Shown: positions 53,001-62,000 of the stretch, piece by piece
Position numbering within the stretch: position 1 is the stretch's first letter
Layout: every line of letters begins with the position of its first letter
From: Odontesthes bonariensis
Taxonomy: Eukaryota; Chordata; Actinopteri; Atheriniformes; Atherinopsidae
Length of the DNA: 64,000 nucleotides
Assembly: GCF_027942865.1 (NCBI RefSeq)
Contig: NC_134528.1
Span: 25,382,586 to 25,446,585 of the forward strand
Reading direction: 5' to 3'
Program-made: the position numbers and the translations under genes
The notes under the pieces: generated by a model
What the model saw: the letters and a program-made list of their open reading frames with translations, nothing else
Told to the model about the DNA's origin: nothing
The model's database searches: none

Positions 53001-56000
53001 ATTTTAAAGGTGAGAGAGAAATAAAAAATTAAAAAAGTGGAGCATTAAATTGATAACAAACTGCTAGTGAGGTAGTAGGATAGCCTGCTCCATAACAGTG
53101 AGATGATAGCTAAGATAAGAAAAAGAAAGTTTTCATACAAGGAACTCTTATCAGCCAAAATCATATCAATGTGAAACTGAACTGCTCTGGGTACTGTTAA
53201 GCATGGTGGAATTTTTACTACTCAGTACAAAGTAAAACTTCTTCGAGCTGTTGCAAATATTTAGTGGATGCTTCATTTATTAATTTACAGTGTAAAAACC
53301 CCAATTCCAGAAGATCAGAGTGCAGAGGAAACTTTAAAGAACCAGAAAAGTCCGGTGGCACGTTTTTATTAACAGATGCCAAAGCTTTCTGCACCATAGG
53401 AAAAGATAAACGTTTGCGACCACTGAGAAATCAACATTTTGTTTATTGTACTGAAACATTCTCCTGTTTCTCTGCAGAAAACAGACATCACCCGGCCGGC
53501 TCTGGAAGCTCTGGCAGAGAGTCGGGTCCGCAGGGTGTTGATCGTTGGCCGGAGGGGACCCATGCAGGTCGCATGCACAATCAAGGTGTGAGCCAGGGGA
53601 CAGCGACAAATAAGCTTTTATAGAAAAAATCTTTCAGCCATAATCGGATAATGAATAACTTTATGAACCCCGCAGTAATTCTACTAACCCCTGATGTTTT
53701 CTCATTGAACTGACTCGAAGCCACATCAGGCAAATTAATCACATACAGTATAAGACCATGTTTAATTTATTTTTTACAATGTACACTTTCTTCAGCCGCC
53801 ACACTCAAAGTGTGCTTCTTGCAATTAGTTTTAAAGTGGATTTAAATCGTAGCACAGCAGTGTTACTGGAGATATTGTTGCAGTTTTTTGGAAATGAGTG
53901 AACGGTCTGTGTTTAGGAATGTTTGTATTCTAAGCTGTAATCAATGATCTAATTACAGCAAACTGTTTTTTTGCTGTGATATTCTAATAAGAAAGGTTGA
54001 TCTTTTTCGAGTTTCAACCAATGAGTTTACCAGGTCAGCCGTCAGTTTTTGCCAGCTTTTTCATACATTGTACATTACAAGTCATTTTCAGTTTGGTTGA
54101 ACTGTAATCTTTTAGTTTTGGTGAATGTGCTGCTTCTCATTTTTAATTTTTTTTAAATTTCTTTTATTTTTAGAAGATTAGTTTCCATTACCGCTACTTT
54201 TAAGGAGTGAATATAGCTTATGACAGAGCATGAACTAGTAGTAACAATGAACTGATGCAGTATCTCATGAAGTAGTAGGAACTTGTGAGTGTGCTGAGGT
54301 CAGAAATGTTCGCAGATGGGGCCCAGCGACAATCGGTGGTTTTGTATTTTAAGGCTCTTCTGCATCGGTCTGACATCTGACAGAGAATGACTGTTAAGTC
54401 TGCTAAATGTTTTTAAACAAGATAATATTTTATATTCTGACTATTTATAAAACCATTCATATAACATGAGCTAAACAGCACAGGAAGGATCTCTAGTCTG
54501 AAAGACTAAAGATAGCAACATACACTTCCTGGCATTTAAGACTTGCCTGTTAATTTCAACAAGTACATGTCTTATGATTATGGAAGGAAGCCAAATGGTC
54601 TAAACACAACCTCTACAGAAACCCAGGTATTACTGGCATTACAGAAAGTTCTTGTCTTAATGGAAATAAGTGATAAACTAATCAAACTTCCTGACTTAAT
54701 CTACAGGAGCTCAGAGAAATGGTGAACCTGCCAGGAAGCAGGCCTGAGATGGTGGCAGCTGATTTTGAAGGCGTCACAGAGGCACTTAAAGGTCAGAGAA
54801 AAATTAATGTTTGTCGTAATATTTTTGCTGTGACTGACATTTGTGCTGCTTTTTGCAGCTTCACCAGTCTGCCCTGGTGGGTAACGTTTGAAGTTAGGAA
54901 TCTATGTTCATCTACGTTCAGTTTCATGAATGGAAATATCTTGCATTCCGTGCAGATGTCACACAGTTGAAAAGATGCGAGTAGAAGAAGGCAACACCAC
55001 ATGTTGAAACTCTGAGTTAATAAGAAACAAGTATCTGACGCATGCAGATGCTTTTCACACGTACACATGGAAGGAAGAAACACATGTTGTGGTTAACAGC
55101 TTAGGCATGCTGTTTAGAGCCCTATAGCGCTTATACACTGAGGCCATATGCGTTGAGGGGAATGGAAACTGCCAGTCAAAATAGCTGCAGTCGTATATAA
55201 GCTGAACCTAAAATGAAGAGAAGCGTGTGAGTATTATTCACCACACATCATCCTGTTGACCTTATGTCCAGTCCTCGTCCTTGGTAGACAAGTGACATTG
55301 GGTTGATTAATGCCGCCAGTCATATCAAGGTGCAAGCAGTGGAAACAGTCTGATCGCCTCCAAATGCCAGACTTATGTTGTGCATGATCATGACAGCTTA
55401 AGTCTTGTGGTTTTTATCCTCCATCTGTGCACACAAAAAATACACAGTTACAGGAAATTTATGAAGATATAAAGTTTCAGTACTTTTGTGTGATATGTGC
55501 ATGGGCATTGAGGGTTACTGTCCATGTGTGGGTAACTGACTCTGTTTTTTGTATTACTGTCAGTTAGTGTTTGCATGCAGACATAAAGAAACATCCACAC
55601 TAGAAGAACTGAGCCTTTACACTAGGCATGGGCCAGCATGGGCCAGCATGGGCAGCTGTAGCTCAGGAGGAAGAGCAGTTGCCCACCAATCGGAAGGTCG
55701 GTGGTTCGACTCCGGCCTCCCATACATATTGAAGTAGCCCGGGGAAGACACTGAACCCCACGTTGCCTACTGATGCATCCATCATTGTATGAATGTGTGT
55801 ATGAATAGTGTGTATAGACGTATGGGTGAATAAGTAGTTTCTAATGTAGTTAGAAACGCTTTGAGTGGTCAGCTAGACTAGAAAAGCAGTCCATTTACCA
55901 TTTATGAGATTCTGACGGTATGATAACCTTAGGCAAAAATATCACGGTTTCATGGTATTATGATTACAGCTCTAAAATGTGTACGGTATTTTGAATGTCT

Positions 56001-59000
56001 GTATTTAAAAACAAGAAAAATAAAAAATAAAAACTTTTCCATTATTTATGAAATAATTGGGAATTATCTTATTACTTTCAGGATGCAATTATAATAATAA
56101 TAGATCGGTTTTATATAGCGCTTTTCATAATACTCAAAGCCACTTCCAGTGAATGAAACTTCCAAGAAATTCCCCAAAGTTCTGCCAATCTCCGTCAACG
56201 AATTCTGGGAGTTGACGTGGTCACTGTTGTTTCAGTGCAGTGTCGTACAGGTGTATGTACTGCACTTCTTCGCTGAGTCTGGATTCAAATTGATCCATCC
56301 TGTTTTTCGTTTTCCGCGCGTGCCAAGATACAAATCTTGACTGGTGCACGACTACGCGGCAACCAAAAAAATAGACCGGGGGGGTTCGGTGGGCTCGCCA
56401 CCTTCAGCCATCATACAGCCTGCAGAGCTGCCTGCTTGTCACTCACAGCAAGCGGATGTGCGTGGGGCACTAAGCTGCAGCTGCACGCGGCGTGAGGGAC
56501 CTCCACTTTCTCTCTGACGAGACGCCACATAAAGAAAAATCTAACTTAAAAAAAAAAACGCTCATACCGCAGGGACGGCTTGACAGAAAATTTTATTGGT
56601 TTTGAAACCTTGACTTTTTAAAGGGATACAAGGTAGATTAGCGGCAGTATAGCGATCTCTACTGGTCAACCTGAAATTCTACACTGTCGTAAAAATGCCC
56701 ACCTTTGTATTATACACATCCACTAACTAAACATTGTGGCGAATGCTGCCGTTGTGTTATTTAGTCAGTGCAGTTAGGTCATCTGATTCACAAGTATAGA
56801 CTGCCCACGTAAGTTACTATAATCAGATATTTTCTAAAGAGAGCTCAAGATAATATGCTATAATACTGTTGCTGGAGGAAGTGGCCGGGGACAGGGACGT
56901 CTGGGTTTCTCTGCTCAAGCTGCTGCTCCCGCGACCCGATCCCCGGACAAGCGGAAGATGATGGATGGATGGATGGATGGATGGATGGACTGTTGCTGAT
57001 CTTGAATGGGATTCTTCCCTCATCATGGTGTATTCGTGGAGTGATTCCTTTGTATTAGCAGACACTTACAAAAGTTACATCTTAGACAGATGCGCGCAGG
57101 CACTACCAACAGACACGCCGCAAAAAACGCAGACTAGCTCTACACTATACCAATTACAATCATAATCCGAACAAATGAATCCATTTTCATGTGTACATAA
57201 CAATTCTTGTTTGGATCAAAACGCTATTCTTATTCTAATTCAAATTCAAATTCAATTCAAATTCAAAAATACTTTATTTATCCCAGAGGGAAATTAAATG
57301 TTGATGTAACTCAATTAAATCAAGGAGTTATTATAGATGCTGATGGCTGTGGGCAGGAAAGATTTCCTGTAGCGGTCCGTTTTGCATCCAAACTGAAGAA
57401 GCCTTTGACTGAAGAGACTCTGTTTTCCGATAACAGTCTCATGGAGAGGATGTTCAGGGTTGTCCATAATTCTCTTGATTTTATGCAAAATCCTTCTTTG
57501 CATTATTGTCTCCAGAGGTTCCACAGTCGTCCCCAGAACAGAACCAGCCTTCCTTATCAGGTTGTTGAGTCTTTTTAGGTCCCTGGTTCTGATGCTGCTG
57601 CCCCAACAGATGACGCCAGAGGAAATGACGCTCTCAACAACAGACTTGTAGAAGATCTGCAACATCTTGCTGCAAACCTTGAAGGACCTTAGCTTCCTCA
57701 AAAAGTACAGTCTGCTCTGTCCTTTCTTGTAGATGGCTTCACTGTTGTGTCTCCAGTCCAGTCTGTTGTCCAGATGAACACCAAGGTATTTATATTCCTC
57801 AACCACCTCCACTTCTTCTCCCATGATGGAAACAGGGTTTGATCTGACCCTGTTTCTCCTGAAATCTACAATCATCTCCTTTGTTTTGTAAACATTCAAG
57901 ATGAGATGATTGTTCCCACACCATGCCACAAAGCGGTCCACCAGCTCTCTGTACTCAGCTTCTTGTCCATCTCTGATACACCCGACAACTGCAGAGTCAT
58001 CTGAATATTTCTGTAGATGACAGGAGTCTGACTTGTACTGGAAGTCTGAAGTGTACAGAGTGAAAAGGAATGGTGAGAGTACAGTCCCCTGTGGTGCTCC
58101 TGTGGTGCTCCTGTGCTGCTGATCACCTGGTTAGACACACAATTCTTCAGTCTGACAAACTGTGGTCTGTTTGTCAGATAGTCATTAATCCAGGTGATTG
58201 TTGAGGCCTCCACCTGAGTCTTCTGTAGTTTCAGACGAAGCAGATCAGGCTGGATTGTGTTAAATGCACTGGAGAAATCAAAGAACATGACCCTCACAGT
58301 GCTGCCTGCTTTGTCCAGATGACAGTGGATTTGTTGAAGCAGGTGTATGATAGCGTCTTCAACTCCAACTCCATGGCGATAAGCAAACTGCAGGGGGTCC
58401 TGATATGTGCTGGTTTGCTTACACAGGTGGGTCAACAGGAGTCTCTCCAGGACCTTCATGATGTGGGATGTCAGGGCAACAGGTCTGTAGTCATTGATGT
58501 CTGAAGGGTGAGTTTTCTTTGGTACCGGAACCAGACAGGATGTCTTCCACAACAGTGGTACCTTCTCTTGGGTCAAGCTAAGGTTGAAAAGGTGTTGCAG
58601 AATCCCACAGAGCTGCTCTGCACAGGCCTTCAGGACTCGGGGGCTGACACCATCTGGACCTGCAGCCTTGTTCCGGTTCAGTCTCTCCAACTGCCTCTTC
58701 ACCTGACTTCTAGAAACAGAAAAGTGGGAGGGGGAGGCAAAGGGGACAGCAGCATCTCCTGATTGGGTTGAAGACAAACTAGTGGAAGCAGAAGAATCCA
58801 TGACTGAGGTGGAGGTGGAGATGTTACAGGAAAGCTGTGGGTCAGAGGAGGGTGGGATGTCTCTTTGGCTGGGAACAGGAGGGGAGGATGGTGAGCTTGT
58901 TCCTGAACTGAACCTGTTGAAGAATGTGTTCAGCTCATTTGCTCTGTCCAGACTTCCATCCATCCGATCCTCCCTCTGTTTGAGGCCTGTGATCTTCTTC

Positions 59001-62000
59001 ATTCCTGACCACACATCTCTGATATTGTTCCTCTGCAGTTTACTCTCAAGCTTCTTTCTATACACCTCCTTGCTCTCTCTGATCTTGACTTTGAGCTGCT
59101 TCTGTATACTCCTCAGTAACTCCCTGTCTCGCTCCCTAAAGGCTCTTTTTTGCTTGTTCAATAGTTCCTTTAGCTCACTGGTGATCCAGGGTTTGTTATT
59201 AGGGAAGCATCTCACTGTTCTGGTGGGGATGGTGTTGTCCACACAGAAGTTTATATAGTCAGTCACACACTCAGTCATGGCATTAATGTCCTCTCCATGT
59301 GGCTTACAAAGAGAAATCCAATCGGTTGCATCAAAACAACCCTGTAAGGCTTCTTCAGCTTCCTGTGACCACTTTCTAACAGTCCTTTTTGTGACAGGTA
59401 GTCTCTGGACAAGGGGTTTATATGCTGAACAGAGAAAAACAAGGTTGTGATCTGATTTACCCAGGGGAGGTCTTGATTTGGAAATGTATGAATCCTTGAC
59501 ATTTGTGTAAAACAAATCCAATGTCTTGTTTTCTCTGGTAGAGCAGCTGACAAACTGTTGAAAAGTTGGCAGTGTAGCAGAGAGTGAGGCATGATTAAAA
59601 TCACCAGATATTGCCAGAAAAGAATTGGGGTGTTGTGTCTGTATCTTGGCAACAACGGAACTGATGACATCACATGCAGTGTCGGCAACAGCTGAGGGTG
59701 GAATGTAAACAGCCACCAAAACAACACTGGTGAACTCTCTTGGCAAATAATATGGACGAAAACTTACTGCCAATAGTTCAATGTCAGCACTGCAGAGACG
59801 ACTCTTCACAGTAACATGTCCTGTGTGACACCATCTGTTGTTGACAAGCACTGCCAATCCACCCCCTTTCCTTTTCCTGCTACTCTTTAAATCTCGATCT
59901 GCTCATACAGTCAGGAAGCCCGGCAGAGAGACGCTGGAGTCGGGGATATAATCCTGCAGCCATGTCTCAGTAAAACACATAATGCTACATTCCCAATATT
60001 CTTGCTGAGTCCTTGTCAAGGCTAGAAGTTCATCCAACCTGTTAGCTAACGATCTTACATTGCCCATGATGACGGATGGCAGAGATGGTTTGAACTTCTT
60101 CTTTCTTTCTCTCCTCTTTGCTCCTGCTCTGCATCCACGACGCCTCCTTTTCAATTCCAGTGGGATTTCTGGCTTCAGTTGTCGAATTATTTCTGCTTTT
60201 CCAATGTTAATCAGCTGCTCCCTGTTGTAAACCACCCTGTTGCTATGGTTATGCATCATAACAAAAGAGCAAAATATACAAAAGTATTGGGAAAAAATCA
60301 ATCCAGCTGCACAGCATCCAAGGCAGGAAGGAACAGTTGTCCAAAAAATGCAATTTCTTCCAAGAAAAAACAGGAATGAAATTTAGAAAAAAAAGAAAAT
60401 CTCAATGTGAGGTACAGAGCTACTCCAACGTGCTGCCACCCTCAGCAGCGCATTCTAGAATCAGGTCAGTCCGTGTATTTTCTGAAGCTAGGCTACGTCT
60501 CGAACTCAGGAGCGTCATCATCACCTGTCACTTTACGATCTAAAACGCAGATCACTATGGTAGATGAACAAGATCACGCTTGGAGAAATTTCACAAAGAT
60601 GGGAAGTGCCAACATCGAACGTTTCATATTCAGTCTGTGAAAGGCAGAATATGAAACGCTTGGTGTTGGCTCTTCAACGCAAGCGAACACATAGCCTACA
60701 ACTACAACTAGCATACAGTACCTAGCTAAGTGCCGTAAACACAAACGACTCTTCTCGTGCATCACGAGACTTCAGAAGCGGGTCGCTCCTGCCGAAAGTT
60801 ACATATGGGAGTTTCAGCATACAGACCCCTGTTGGGAGCGAGACAGGCTTCATTCGCTTACTATTGACTTGTTTAACCTTTGGTAAACTCCTGAAGGCTA
60901 TAATTTTAGGTGAAAATGCTACCTAGTGCCCCTTTAATACCGTGGAGGGTATACCTTGAAACCAGTGGCGGCTGCTGACTTTTAAAACAGGGGAAGCCCA
61001 TATTACGCGTTCAGGGTTGTAGTGGCTCGTGCCATCCCAAAGCAGAAGATAGCAAAGTTAAAAAGAATTACTTATAACATAGCTGTGTCTAGTATGACAA
61101 GTATGCCCAGCAAATACACAGAAAGAAGGTATAGACTTTGAAAATTCACACGGAAAGGCCAAAATCAAGTATGATCGAATCTAAGGCCTGTAAATGGCTA
61201 GATCTGTGGATCAGAATCTGTGGAGCATTTTTCCCTGTCATAATGAATACTTAGAGTTTGATGGTGGTGGTAAGTATTCTTAAAAAAGGTAACATTTGTG
61301 AATGGGCAGCATGAATTCTGGAAAGAAACAACTAAAAGAATTACAGCACTTTCACAGACAACCAGTCTCTTTCGTATCCGCTTTGGGACTGAAGTTCCAG
61401 CGTGCTTCTCCCCGCTTAAAAATTCGGCTGCCACAAGATCTCTCATGATGGACAAACACTAACTCCAATCATCACGACACAGCCCCTCATATTGACACGC
61501 CCACGTCTAATCTACCCCCAGAGACGCCGGGCAGCCTCGGAAGTGATGAGTTTTTGTCGATTTAGCCAATGATGACCTAGAATTGAAAAAGAAAAAGAAT
61601 AGAAAAAGACTTGACTCTCCCGCCCCCTCTCGAAGCCAGGCAGCCCTCGGCTCGGAAGCCTGGCTGTTAGTGGCGGCTTCAATTCAATTAAATTCAATTC
61701 ATTTTTATTTATATAGCGCCAAATACAACAAATGTCATCTCAAGGCACTTAGATAGTAAGTCCAATTCAAGCCAATTGGAATTCAATTAATTAATAATAA
61801 TCATAATTCATAAAATAATCCAATTCGTTCATATAGAGCCAATTCAAAAACAATTTCCTAGCTAAGAAAACCAACAGATTGCACTGAAAACTTTTTGTTT
61901 TTCGGTCCAATCTTCATAACATGATTTCCTCAGTGAACGGCGGCGATTTCAGAACAAATCACTTCATTAAGCTATAGGACAACATGTTGTAGTTATGAAA

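Larger units (their letters stand above)
57225..60310 (-). mobile_element. Rex1-like LINE, nearly full ORF2, in fdxr intron 8
   Basis: Antisense to fdxr. From 60301 downward: N-terminal endonuclease, RT, and C terminus to 57315, then a short 3' UTR and a (GAATTT)n-type tail at about 57230-57265. Only two disabling changes are seen: an in-frame TGA at about 59899-59901 and an 11-bp tandem duplication near 58085-58107. This is much better preserved than the copy at 46140. Confidence 0.85.

Noticed and set aside
55648..55725. tRNA gene
   Set aside because: A- and B-box-like motifs are present but the sequence continues as a SINE body, and no proper acceptor stem closes.
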